Source: Epibacterium sp. Ofav1-8 (GTDB lineage: Bacteria; Pseudomonadota; Alphaproteobacteria; Rhodobacterales; Rhodobacteraceae). From it: a stretch of DNA of 64,000 nucleotides. The notes under the pieces were generated by a model that worked only from the letters and a program-made list of their open reading frames with translations, was not told the DNA's origin and did no database searches. Below are positions 1 to 7,481 of this stretch, one piece after another (positions within the stretch are counted from its first letter, which is position 1; each line of letters opens with the position of its first letter). The translations under genes were made by a program, and so were the position numbers. Where the stretch lies: positions 124,001 through 188,000 of the forward strand of contig NZ_JAKRFD010000004.1 in the NCBI RefSeq assembly GCF_022348185.1, given 5' to 3'.

Positions 1-408
1 TTCTGCCGGCACCATCGGGTCAACGCCAAGGATACGGGCCGTCTGCGGCATCAGCTGCGCCAGCCCCAGCGCGCCCTTGTGCGACTGCGCCGCCGGGTTC
101 CAGTTGCTCTCCTGTTGTACCAGACGCAGGAACAGGTCCTCGGGCACCCCATGGGCCCGGGCAGCGCTGCGCGCCACCTCGAGGTATTCCCCGCGATAGT
201 TGCCGTTGTAGATCGGCAGGATATCATCCTTGAGGCTGTCGGGCTTCAACCGCGCCGACCCGCGATATTGCGTGGCCCCCCGCGTGTCGAGGAACTTTGT
301 CTGGGCGGCAAAGACCTTGCGCTTGGACTTGTTCTGAAACAGGTCCGCCGCCGCCGCAGGGCTGGTGCAGACGGACAGGATAAGAGTAGCAATAGCAAAG
401 CGTCGCAT
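1..408 (-). CDS. Lytic transglycosylase (SLT domain), N-terminal part, truncated by window edge
   Basis: A soluble-lytic-transglycosylase-type muramidase that would cleave peptidoglycan glycan strands in the periplasm. The visible 136 residues start with a signal peptide (MRRFAIATLILSVCTSPAAA) and lead into the SLT fold: a QESNWNP segment holds the presumed catalytic glutamate, followed by GALGLAQLMPQTA, typical of the family. The start at 408 is chosen because it opens directly with a good export signal. The reading frame runs off the left edge, so the C-terminal part of the domain is not visible. It is divergent from ssb. The family is clear; its specific role is not. Confidence 0.85.
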   Translation of the reverse strand, partial: MRRFAIATLILSVCTSPAAAADLFQNKSKRKVFAAQTKFLDTRGATQYRGSARLKPDSLKDDILPIYNGNYRGEYLEVARSAARAHGVPEDLFLRLVQQESNWNPAAQSHKGALGLAQLMPQTARILGVDPMVPAE

Positions 409-682
409 CGAATGGGCAGCACATCTGATTTTTCGGCTGAGCGCACTATAAACGAGTTTACCGCAAATGGAAGATATCCACATCTATCTGGCGCGGAGGT
501 CGTTTTTACGCCGTCTCCGCACGCCGGAGGTGGCCCGCCGCTCTTTCATCAACCGGTCAGGGTCGCTACTGTAACGGTCAGGCAACGGACGGGATTCGAC
601 CTCCTGTCCCGGCGGCCCGCCGCGACCGCTGTAGATCTGACACGATACAGAACAAGACAAAGACACAAAGGACAGGACCCAC

Positions 683-1219
683 ATGGCCGGATCCCTGAAC
701 AAAGTAATGCTCATCGGCAACCTGGGCCGCGACCCGGAAGTGCGCAGCTTCCAGAATGGCGGCAAGGTGTGCAACCTGCGCATCGCGACCTCTGAGACCT
801 GGAAAGACCGCAACACCGGCGAGCGTCGTGAAAAGACCGAATGGCACTCCGTCGCGATCTTCAGCGAGGGTCTGGTCCGCGTGTGCGAACAATATCTGCG
901 CAAGGGCTCCAAGGTCTTTGTCGAAGGCCAGCTGCAAACCCGCAAATGGCAGGACCAGAATGGTCAGGACCGGTATTCCACCGAGGTGGTCCTGCAGGGC
1001 ATCGGCGGCACGCTGACCATGCTCGACGGTCGCGGCGAAGGCGGCGGCGGTGGTGGCGGCGGCTACGGCGGAGGCCAAGGTGGCGGCGGTGATTACGGCG
1101 GCGGCGGTGGCGGCTATGGTGGCGGCGGCAGCTACGGCGGCGGCGGTGGCAACCAGGGCGGTGGCTTTGGCGGCGGTGGCCCCTCGCAGAACATCGACGA
1201 CGACGAAATCCCGTTCTGA
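683..1219 (+). CDS. ssb: Single-stranded DNA-binding protein
   Basis: Binds single-stranded DNA during replication, recombination and repair. The 178-residue protein has the N-terminal OB fold (from about residue 4; [13 protein letters not shown] is the usual opening), then a glycine-rich linker of about 55 residues built from GGGG/GGYGG units, then the acidic tip DDDEIPF that recruits partner proteins. The length is normal for alphaproteobacteria. An AGGA ribosome site lies about 8 bases before the ATG. It is divergent from a lytic transglycosylase and convergent with aroB, with a shared hairpin terminator between the stop and aroB. I looked for an SOS box upstream and found only a weak half match. 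Confidence 0.97.
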   Translation: MAGSLNKVMLIGNLGRDPEVRSFQNGGKVCNLRIATSETWKDRNTGERREKTEWHSVAIFSEGLVRVCEQYLRKGSKVFVEGQLQTRKWQDQNGQDRYSTEVVLQGIGGTLTMLDGRGEGGGGGGGGYGGGQGGGGDYGGGGGGYGGGGSYGGGGGNQGGGFGGGGPSQNIDDDEIPF

Positions 1220-1247
1220 GGCCCCGGCCCGGACCAATTCGCACAAG

Positions 1248-1283
1248 AAAACACCCGGTGCTGTCCGCGCCGGGTGTTTTTTT
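1248..1283. terminator. Intrinsic terminator between ssb and aroB, probably bidirectional
   Basis: An 11-bp perfect stem (AAAACACCCGG at 1248-1258 with its complement at 1270-1280) is followed by a T run on the plus strand. The A run on the left side also gives a T-rich tail on the minus strand, so it can serve both convergent genes. Confidence 0.85.
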
Positions 1284-1327
1284 CATCTCACTCTTGATCG
1301 GAACAGGGCCCGTTCCGCGCCGCTACC

Positions 1328-2443
1328 TCAGGCGCGCTGGCGCAACGCCTCTTCCAGCACCGCCAGAACCTTGTCCTGCGGCACATCTGCCGTCACGAAA
1401 GCCGCGCCGATGCCACGGGCCAGAATGAACCGGAGCTGGCCGTCCACCACCTTTTTGTCCTGCCCCATCAGCGCCACGAGATCCGCAGCCGGGGGCAGAT
1501 CGCCGGGGATATCCGCCAGATCGGTCTTCATCCCCATCGCCTTAAGATGGGCGCGCACGCGGCTTGGGTCCTCCTGACTGCACAGGCCGAGCTGCGCCGA
1601 CAGCTCAAAGGCCAGCGCGCAGCCGATCGCCACGCCTTCACCATGCATCAGCCGGTCGCTGTAGCCGGTCGCCGCCTCCAGCGCGTGGCAGAAGGTATGG
1701 CCGAGGTTCAGCAGCGCGCGATCCCCCTGCTCGGTCTCGTCGCGCACCACAATGTCGGCCTTCATCTGGACCGACCGGGCCACCGCCTCGACCCGCAGCG
1801 CCATGTCGCCCGCCGCCATCGCAGGCGCGTTGGCTTCGAGGCAATCAAAAAATGCCGCATCCCCCAACAGGCCGTATTTCACGACCTCGCCATAACCGGC
1901 GAGGAAATCCCGCGCGCTCAGGGTGCCCAGAACCGAGGTATCGGCCAGCACCATCGCCGGTTGGTGAAAGGCACCGATCAGGTTCTTGCCTTGGGGCGCG
2001 TTGATGCCGGTCTTGCCGCCCACCGAACTGTCCACCTGCGCCAGCAGCGAGGTCGGGATCTGCACGAATCGCACGCCCCGGCGCAGGACCGCCGCGGCGA
2101 AACCGGCCAGATCCCCGATCACCCCGCCGCCAAAGGCGATCACGACATCGCCGCGCTCCACCTTCTGTTCCAGCAGCCATTCCACCGCGCGGGTGAACTG
2201 CGGCCAGCCCTTGGTGGCCTCGCCCGGCGGCAGTGCCAGGGCGTCCATTTCGATCCCCTCGGCGGCCAGCCCGGCCCGCAAACTGTCCAGGTGCAGCGCG
2301 GCAACGGTCTCATCCGTGAGCACCGCCACCCTGGAGCGGGTCAGCAAGGGGGAAATGCGCTTGCCGGCCTCGGCAATCAGCCCCGGGCCGATCACCACAT
2401 CATAGGCCCGGTCCCCCAGCGGCACATGAACAGTCTGTTCCAT
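1328..2443 (-). CDS. aroB: 3-dehydroquinate synthase
   Basis: Second step of the shikimate pathway: converts DAHP to 3-dehydroquinate using NAD and a divalent metal in the cytoplasm. The 371-residue product has the family signatures: the nucleotide-binding GGGVIGDLAGF segment, the SSVGGKTGIN segment, and the metal-ligand region LNLGHTFCHALE with a downstream HGEGVA histidine. The start is the ATG whose A overlaps the aroK stop (TGATG); a GTG one codon upstream is also possible. It lies directly downstream of aroK in a two-gene aroK-aroB operon, so the two are probably translationally coupled. Confidence 0.96.
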   Translation of the reverse strand: MEQTVHVPLGDRAYDVVIGPGLIAEAGKRISPLLTRSRVAVLTDETVAALHLDSLRAGLAAEGIEMDALALPPGEATKGWPQFTRAVEWLLEQKVERGDVVIAFGGGVIGDLAGFAAAVLRRGVRFVQIPTSLLAQVDSSVGGKTGINAPQGKNLIGAFHQPAMVLADTSVLGTLSARDFLAGYGEVVKYGLLGDAAFFDCLEANAPAMAAGDMALRVEAVARSVQMKADIVVRDETEQGDRALLNLGHTFCHALEAATGYSDRLMHGEGVAIGCALAFELSAQLGLCSQEDPSRVRAHLKAMGMKTDLADIPGDLPPAADLVALMGQDKKVVDGQLRFILARGIGAAFVTADVPQDKVLAVLEEALRQRA

Positions 2444-3033
2444 CACTCAAACTCCAGTACATCCGGCCGGCTCCGCAGTGCCTCCAGCACCCGGTCCACC
2501 ATATTGTCGATCGAGACCTGACCATCGGAATGCACGGTCAGATCGGCCTGTGCGTAGACCGGCACCCGCGCATGATAAAGGTCGGACAGGGTCTTGTAGG
2601 GATCGGCGGATCGCAACAGCGGCCGTGTATCGCGCCCCTTGACCCGTTTCCACAACACCTCGAGATCGGCTTGCAGGCAGACGGACACGCCCGCGGCGCT
2701 TATCACGGCGCGGTTACGCTCTGCCAGAAAAGCGCCGCCACCGGTCGACAAGACACCGCGTTGTTCCTGTAACAGTCGGGAAATGACCTGATGTTCCTTC
2801 TCGCGAAAGAAGGGCTCGCCATCGCGGGCAAAGATCTCGGGGATCGACATGTTCGCCGCCGTCTCGATCTCGTGGTCGCTATCCAGAAACGGCACATCTA
2901 GCCGGGCGGCCAGCGCGCGCCCGACAGCTGTCTTGCCCGCCCCCATCATGCCCACCAGCACGATGGTCTTCTTCAGCTTTCCCGGCACGCGACTTTCTGC
3001 CGTCGCATCGGTGATTTGGTCTTTTTCGCTCAT
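2443..3033 (-). CDS. aroK: Shikimate kinase
   Basis: Phosphorylates shikimate with ATP in the shikimate pathway. The 196-residue protein has a Walker A loop, GMMGAGKTAVG (about residues 29-39), a DSDHEIE shikimate/Mg site, and a GGGAF segment that contacts shikimate. The start chosen (MSEKDQ) gives a product of family length with a short N-terminal tail; an in-frame upstream extension to 3132 is non-homologous in character and unlikely. It is divergent from the small membrane protein gene at 3117 and is overlapped by the aroB start. Confidence 0.95.
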   Translation of the reverse strand: MSEKDQITDATAESRVPGKLKKTIVLVGMMGAGKTAVGRALAARLDVPFLDSDHEIETAANMSIPEIFARDGEPFFREKEHQVISRLLQEQRGVLSTGGGAFLAERNRAVISAAGVSVCLQADLEVLWKRVKGRDTRPLLRSADPYKTLSDLYHARVPVYAQADLTVHSDGQVSIDNMVDRVLEALRSRPDVLEFE

Positions 3034-3116
3034 TCTTCCGTGAATGACGTGATATTGCCGAAAAGGCCATATATAAAACTCGCAAAACAGGCAAAGAAGC
3101 AGGCACCGGGACCCCC

Positions 3117-3266
3117 ATGGCACGTTTGGCAAAATACTTGGCTTTCCTCATTCTACTGGCAGCGATCGCATTGGTCGGCTATGCCTATGTCGGCCCCTGG
3201 TTCGGCGCGGATTTCTCGGCCCCGTCCGAGGAAGTGCGCAAGCCCGTGGTGCTTAATGCCGACTAG
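3117..3266 (+). CDS. Small single-pass membrane protein, unknown function
   Basis: A 49-residue protein opening MARLAKYLAFLILLAAIALV: one hydrophobic helix followed by a short polar tail (residues 27-49) ending VVLNAD. Positive residues at the N-terminus and the hydrophobic stretch suggest an inner-membrane anchor with the tail outside. Its last 11 bases overlap the start of the 509-residue exported protein, which argues for coupled translation and a shared job. I do not recognise a named family. The overlap and the clean hydrophobic profile make it a likely real gene despite its size. Confidence 0.7.
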   Translation: MARLAKYLAFLILLAAIALVGYAYVGPWFGADFSAPSEEVRKPVVLNAD

Positions 3267-4785
3267 GATTGCTGCCCTGGCCCTCGGCGGTCTTTTGCTG
3301 ACAGCCACGTCCGGTCTGGCCCGCGACCCGCTGGCCGCGATCGACTGGCTGAAGACCGCACCGCCGGTGGCCAATATTCCCGACACATTGCTGCTTGAAC
3401 CCCCGGTCGCACAGAGCGCCAACGGGCCGGAAATCACCGTGACTCCGCTGGAGCGGCTGCTGCCGCCGGTGGGGCTGGTGTCGCATGTGCGCACGGGCCT
3501 GCCGATCACCCTGTGGCAGGGCAGCCCGCCGGACCGGGTGTCGGATCTGATCCGCGAGGTCCCGGTCTCCGGCCTGCCAGCGATGCAGTCGCTGCTGATG
3601 ACCCTCCTCCTGAGCGAGGCGCGTCCGCCGTTTCGCGATGCGGATCAGGTGCTGCTAGCCCGTCTCGACCGGCTGACCGAAATCGGCGCCACCGACCCGG
3701 CCCAGGCGCTGGTCCAGGAGGCAGGCCCCACTGTGACGGCGGCGCGGTTTGAGCGCTGGTTCGATGCGACGCTGCTGAATGGCGACGAGGACCGCAGCTG
3801 CGCTGCCCTGACCGCCGATCCGTACCTGAAGCAGGACTATACCGCGCGCATCTTTTGTGCCGCCCGGCGCGGCGACTGGCCCACGGCGGCCCTGATGATG
3901 GAAACGGCGCATGCGCTGGACCTGCTGGACGGCGATCAAATGGCGCTTCTGGACCGGTTCCTCAATCCGGATCTCTATGAGGGCATGCCGCCCTTGCCTA
4001 TGCCCTCTGCCCCCTCGCCGCTGGAATTTCGCATGTTCGAGGCCATCGGCGAGCCGATGCCAACCCGCGCCCTGCCGCGTGCCTTTGCCAGCGCCGATCT
4101 GCGCGACATCACCGGCTGGAAAGCGCAGCTTGAGGCCTCGGAACGCCTGACCCGAAGCCGGGCCATGAACCCGAACCAGCTGCTGGGCCTGTTCACCGAA
4201 CGGCAACCGGCCGCCTCTGGCGGGATCTGGGACCGGGTGGCGGCGGTGCAGCGGTTTGACACGGCACTGGCCACCGGCAGCACGGAAGCGGTCCAGAAGA
4301 CCCTGCCCGCCCTCTGGGCCGCAGCGCGTGAGGCGGGGCTTGAAATTGCCCTGGCGGATCTGTTTGCACCACGACTGGCGCCGGTGGCACTGGACGGCAA
4401 GGCGGCGCGCATCGCCTGGCGGTTGCGACTGCTGTCCTCGGAATATGAGAGCGCTGCCGCCACACCGCCGGACAACAGCCGCCAGAGCCGCTTTCTCGCC
4501 TCGCTCGCGCAGGGCCAACCGGATGCGGATCTCGCCAGCAGCGCGCTGGAAAAGGCCATCGCCCGTGGCTTTGCCCCAGGGGCCCCGCTGCCAGCCGCGC
4601 AGAAGCTGCTGCTGGATCAGGGGCGCCTCGGCGAGTCGATCCTGGTGACCATGAAGAGTTTTTCCCATGCCGCGGATGGCAACCTGGAGGCGACGGTGCT
4701 GTCGCTCACCGCGTTTCGCCAGATGGGGCTTGAGGACACGGCCCGGCGGGCGGCCTTGCAATTGCTGCTGCTGCCGCGCGGCTAG
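3256..4785 (+). CDS. Exported alpha-helical repeat-like protein, unknown function
   Basis: A 509-residue protein beginning MPTRIAALALGGLLLTATSG with a typical Sec signal peptide and likely cleavage after GLA. The mature part is rich in Ala, Leu and Arg, with short helix-turn-helix-like blocks that resemble a TPR or other helical solenoid; I see no catalytic motif. The ATG at 3256 overlaps the preceding small membrane protein gene, and xerD follows 18 bases after the stop, so the three are probably one transcript. It is probably periplasmic. Function not recognised; a structural or scaffolding role is inference only. Confidence 0.75.
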   Translation: MPTRIAALALGGLLLTATSGLARDPLAAIDWLKTAPPVANIPDTLLLEPPVAQSANGPEITVTPLERLLPPVGLVSHVRTGLPITLWQGSPPDRVSDLIREVPVSGLPAMQSLLMTLLLSEARPPFRDADQVLLARLDRLTEIGATDPAQALVQEAGPTVTAARFERWFDATLLNGDEDRSCAALTADPYLKQDYTARIFCAARRGDWPTAALMMETAHALDLLDGDQMALLDRFLNPDLYEGMPPLPMPSAPSPLEFRMFEAIGEPMPTRALPRAFASADLRDITGWKAQLEASERLTRSRAMNPNQLLGLFTERQPAASGGIWDRVAAVQRFDTALATGSTEAVQKTLPALWAAAREAGLEIALADLFAPRLAPVALDGKAARIAWRLRLLSSEYESAAATPPDNSRQSRFLASLAQGQPDADLASSALEKAIARGFAPGAPLPAAQKLLLDQGRLGESILVTMKSFSHAADGNLEATVLSLTAFRQMGLEDTARRAALQLLLLPRG

Positions 4786-4803
4786 AGGAGGCATCGACCG
4801 CTC

Positions 4804-5757
4804 ATGCGCGCACCGGACCAGGACCTTCAGTGGATCTCGACCTTTCTCGATGCCCAGGCCGCAGAGCTGGGCGCGGCGCGCAATACGCTGCTCGCTTATG
4901 GGCGCGATCTGCGTGATCTGGTGCAATGGATGGCGGTCAGACAACTGAGCTTTGCCAAGGTTCAGCAGGGCGACGTCGAGGCCTATCTGATCTCCTGCGA
5001 TGCCGAGGGGCTGAGCCGCGCGACCCGCGCCCGACGCCTGTCGGCAATCAAGCAGATATACCGGTTTGCCTTTGAGGAAGGCTGGCGCGACGACAATCCC
5101 GCGCTTCAGATCAAGGGACCGGGACGGGCCAAATCGCTGCCCAAGACATTGGACATCGCCGAAGTCGACCGCCTGCTGGAGGCCGCCCGCAACAGCGGCC
5201 GGCGCGAGATTGATCGACAGCGCAACACCTGCCTGATGGAGCTTCTCTATGCGACCGGGATGCGGGTGAGCGAACTGGTGTCGCTGCCGGTCTCCGCCGC
5301 GCGCGGAGATCCCAATCTGCTGCTGATCCGGGGCAAGGGCGGCAAGGAACGGATGGTGCCGTTGTCCCCACCTGCCCGCGCCGCCCTGTCAGAGTGGCTC
5401 ACGAGCCGTGATGCGCATGAGGAGCACCGCGCGGCACAGGGGTACAAACCCTCTCGCTTCCTGTTTCCCTCCCGCAGCAAGGAGGGGCATCTGACCCGTC
5501 ACCGGTTCTACCTGCTGATCAAGGAACTGGCGGTCGCCGGCGGGGTCTCCCCCGACAAGGTTACACCGCACACGCTGCGCCATGCCTTTGCCACCCATCT
5601 GCTGGAAAACGGCGCCGATCTGCGCGCGATCCAGGCGCTGCTGGGACATGCGGATATCGCCACCACCGAGATCTACACCCATGTCCTCGATGCCCGCCTG
5701 GCCGAGTTGGTGCACCAGCATCATCCGCTGGCGCAGCAGCCCCCGGAGGAGGACTGA
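4804..5757 (+). CDS. xerD: Site-specific tyrosine recombinase XerD
   Basis: One of the two recombinases that resolve chromosome dimers at dif. The 317-residue protein has the N-terminal SAM-like core-binding domain (about 1-95) and the catalytic domain with all expected residues: Arg154 in ATGMRVSELVSL, Lys178 in GKGGKERMVPL, His256 and Arg259 in HTLRHAFATHLL, His282 and nucleophile Tyr291 in EIYTHV. Full length and intact. It sits in the middle of a core-gene run rather than beside mobile DNA, which supports the housekeeping XerD assignment over an integrase. Confidence 0.93.
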   Translation: MRAPDQDLQWISTFLDAQAAELGAARNTLLAYGRDLRDLVQWMAVRQLSFAKVQQGDVEAYLISCDAEGLSRATRARRLSAIKQIYRFAFEEGWRDDNPALQIKGPGRAKSLPKTLDIAEVDRLLEAARNSGRREIDRQRNTCLMELLYATGMRVSELVSLPVSAARGDPNLLLIRGKGGKERMVPLSPPARAALSEWLTSRDAHEEHRAAQGYKPSRFLFPSRSKEGHLTRHRFYLLIKELAVAGGVSPDKVTPHTLRHAFATHLLENGADLRAIQALLGHADIATTEIYTHVLDARLAELVHQHHPLAQQPPEED

Positions 5758-5906
5758 CCTCCCCACCTGAGCCGCCGGACAGTGCGACTGTGTCAGAGCG
5801 TCGGAACCCGCACGCCACCCGCCGGAGATTGCGCCCCGACAAGCCTTGATCCGGCGTCCTCCAGCCCCCATAACCATGAGAAATCGAAGGATCTTCAGGA
5901 CCCCCA

Positions 5907-7220
5907 ATGGACAGCACAACCTCCATGCTCGACAGCTCTTTCTGGATCACCGCCGGCGGCATCGTGATGCTGCTGGTTCTTTCCGGGTTCTTTTCCGGCT
6001 CTGAAACCGCGCTGACCGCCGCCTCGCGCGGAAAACTGCGCAGCCAGGCCGACAAGGGCTCGCGCGGGGCAGAGCGGGCGCTGCAAATCACCGAGGACAA
6101 CGAACGGCTGATCGGATCGGTCCTGCTGGGCAACAACCTCGTCAACATCCTCGCCGCATCGCTGGCAACCGCACTCTTTACCCGCCTCTTTGGCGAAAGC
6201 GGTGTTGCGCTTGCCACATTGGTGATGACGCTGCTGGTGCTGATCTTTGCCGAAGTCCTGCCCAAGACCTATGCGATCACCAACTCGGAGAAAGCCGCCG
6301 CCGCCGTCGCCCCGGTGATCGGAACGCTGGTGACCTTCCTTGCGCCCGTCGTCGGCGCGGTGCGGCTACTGGTGCGCGGTGTGCTGCGGTTGTTCGGCGT
6401 AAAGATCGACCCGGACAGCCACATCATGGCGGTCCGCGAAGAGATCGTCGGCGCGCTTCAGATCGGCCATTCCGAAGGGGTGGTCGAAAAAGAGGACCGG
6501 GACCGCATCCTCGGCGCACTCGATCTCTCGGACCGGTTTGTCGAAGAGATCATGCTGCACCGGTCCAAGATCGAGATGATCGATGCCAGCGCCGACCCCG
6601 AAGCCATCCTGGAGCAATGTCTGACCTCCTCGCACACGCGCCTGCCGCTCTACCAGGACGACCAGGAGAATATTATCGGCGTGGTGCATGCCAAGGACCT
6701 GCTGCGCAAGATGTATGCCAAGATCGGCGGTCCCGACGGCGATGCCTCTGCGCTGCGCGACTTCCGGATCACCGAGGTGAGCAAGCCGCCCTATTTCATT
6801 CCCGAAACCACGACGCTGGACGATCAGATGCGCCAGTTCCTGCGCATGCGGACGCATTTTGCGCTGGTGGTGGATGAATACGGCTCGCTTCAGGGGCTGA
6901 TCACACTCGAGGATATCCTGGAAGAAATCGTTGGCGAAATCACCGATGAGTTTGATCCGGCGGAAGAGAGCTTTGCCCACAAGACCGGCGACGGCAACTA
7001 CATGGTTGAAGGCGCGACGACCATCCGCGACCTCAATCGCGCGATGGAATGGTCGCTGCCGGATGACGAGGCCAATACGGTCGCCGGGCTGGTCATCCAC
7101 GAGGCACAGATGATTCCGACCGTTGGCCAGGTCTTCTCCTTCCACGGGTTCCGTTTCGAAGTGACCGCCCGCGAAGGCAACCGGGTGACAGGGCTGAAGA
7201 TCCGTCCCCTGGACATTTAG
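5907..7220 (+). CDS. HlyC/CorC (CNNM-type) family membrane protein with CBS pair
   Basis: A 437-residue membrane protein of the DUF21-CBS-CorC_HlyC type, a family linked to Mg2+/Co2+ transport; the hemolysin label is historical. Visible order: an N-terminal DUF21 membrane region with three to four hydrophobic segments (residues 10-160, including GFFSGSETALTAASRG), a pair of CBS domains (about 205-335) and a C-terminal CorC-HlyC transporter-associated domain (about 350-437). An AGGA site precedes the ATG. It lies 149 bases after xerD on the same strand. The substrate cannot be set from the sequence. Confidence 0.88.
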   Translation: MDSTTSMLDSSFWITAGGIVMLLVLSGFFSGSETALTAASRGKLRSQADKGSRGAERALQITEDNERLIGSVLLGNNLVNILAASLATALFTRLFGESGVALATLVMTLLVLIFAEVLPKTYAITNSEKAAAAVAPVIGTLVTFLAPVVGAVRLLVRGVLRLFGVKIDPDSHIMAVREEIVGALQIGHSEGVVEKEDRDRILGALDLSDRFVEEIMLHRSKIEMIDASADPEAILEQCLTSSHTRLPLYQDDQENIIGVVHAKDLLRKMYAKIGGPDGDASALRDFRITEVSKPPYFIPETTTLDDQMRQFLRMRTHFALVVDEYGSLQGLITLEDILEEIVGEITDEFDPAEESFAHKTGDGNYMVEGATTIRDLNRAMEWSLPDDEANTVAGLVIHEAQMIPTVGQVFSFHGFRFEVTAREGNRVTGLKIRPLDI

Positions 7221-7258
7221 GCCCGCGTTCCGCTGATCCCTTGAACAACGAGGTGTTT

Positions 7259-7281
7259 CGCTTCGGGCAATGCCCGAAGCG
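7259..7281. repeat. Perfect 10-bp hairpin with 3-base loop
   Basis: CGCTTCGGGC and its exact complement flank AAT, 38 bases after the stop of the CBS-domain gene. There is no T run, so it may be a Rho-type or attenuating hairpin, or one arm of a palindromic repeat together with the next hairpin. Confidence 0.7.
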
Positions 7282-7283
7282 AC

Positions 7284-7322
7284 CAGCGCCGCGCGCGCCC
7301 CTGCGGGGCGCGCGCGGCGCTG
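7284..7322. repeat. Perfect 18-bp G+C palindrome with 3-base loop
   Basis: CAGCGCCGCGCGCGCCCC (7284-7301) pairs perfectly with 7305-7322 across the loop TGC. Directly next to the preceding hairpin, it probably ends transcription of the upstream gene; the very strong stem and lack of a T tail resemble dispersed palindromic elements. A related stem occurs after the next gene at 9929. Confidence 0.75.
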
Positions 7323-7481
7323 GGCCCAACCGAAGACCTGGCGCAACAGCGGCAGGGCCTTTGGGCGGGAGCCTCCCCCGATCCGCTTGCCTCCGACATC
7401 TGCTGTCGCATTTTGACTGGACTACTGGGCAGAAGTGTCCAGAATGATGGGAAACGCGATCCTGACAGGGAGACAGACCCC

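Noticed and set aside
640-682. Possible LexA/SOS box upstream of ssb
   Set aside because: Only the GAAC half with a poor second half (AGAC) is present; not enough for a GTTC-N7-GTTC type site.
578-1246. Alanine-rich minus-strand frame over ssb
   Set aside because: Produced by the glycine-codon repeats of the ssb linker read in reverse.
3655-4944. A long minus-strand frame over the 509-residue protein
   Set aside because: Shadow frame; the plus strand has a signal peptide and coupled start.
4804-5757. Phage or integron integrase reading of xerD
   Set aside because: The flanks are core genes, no attachment repeats or cassettes were seen, and the sequence fits housekeeping XerD.
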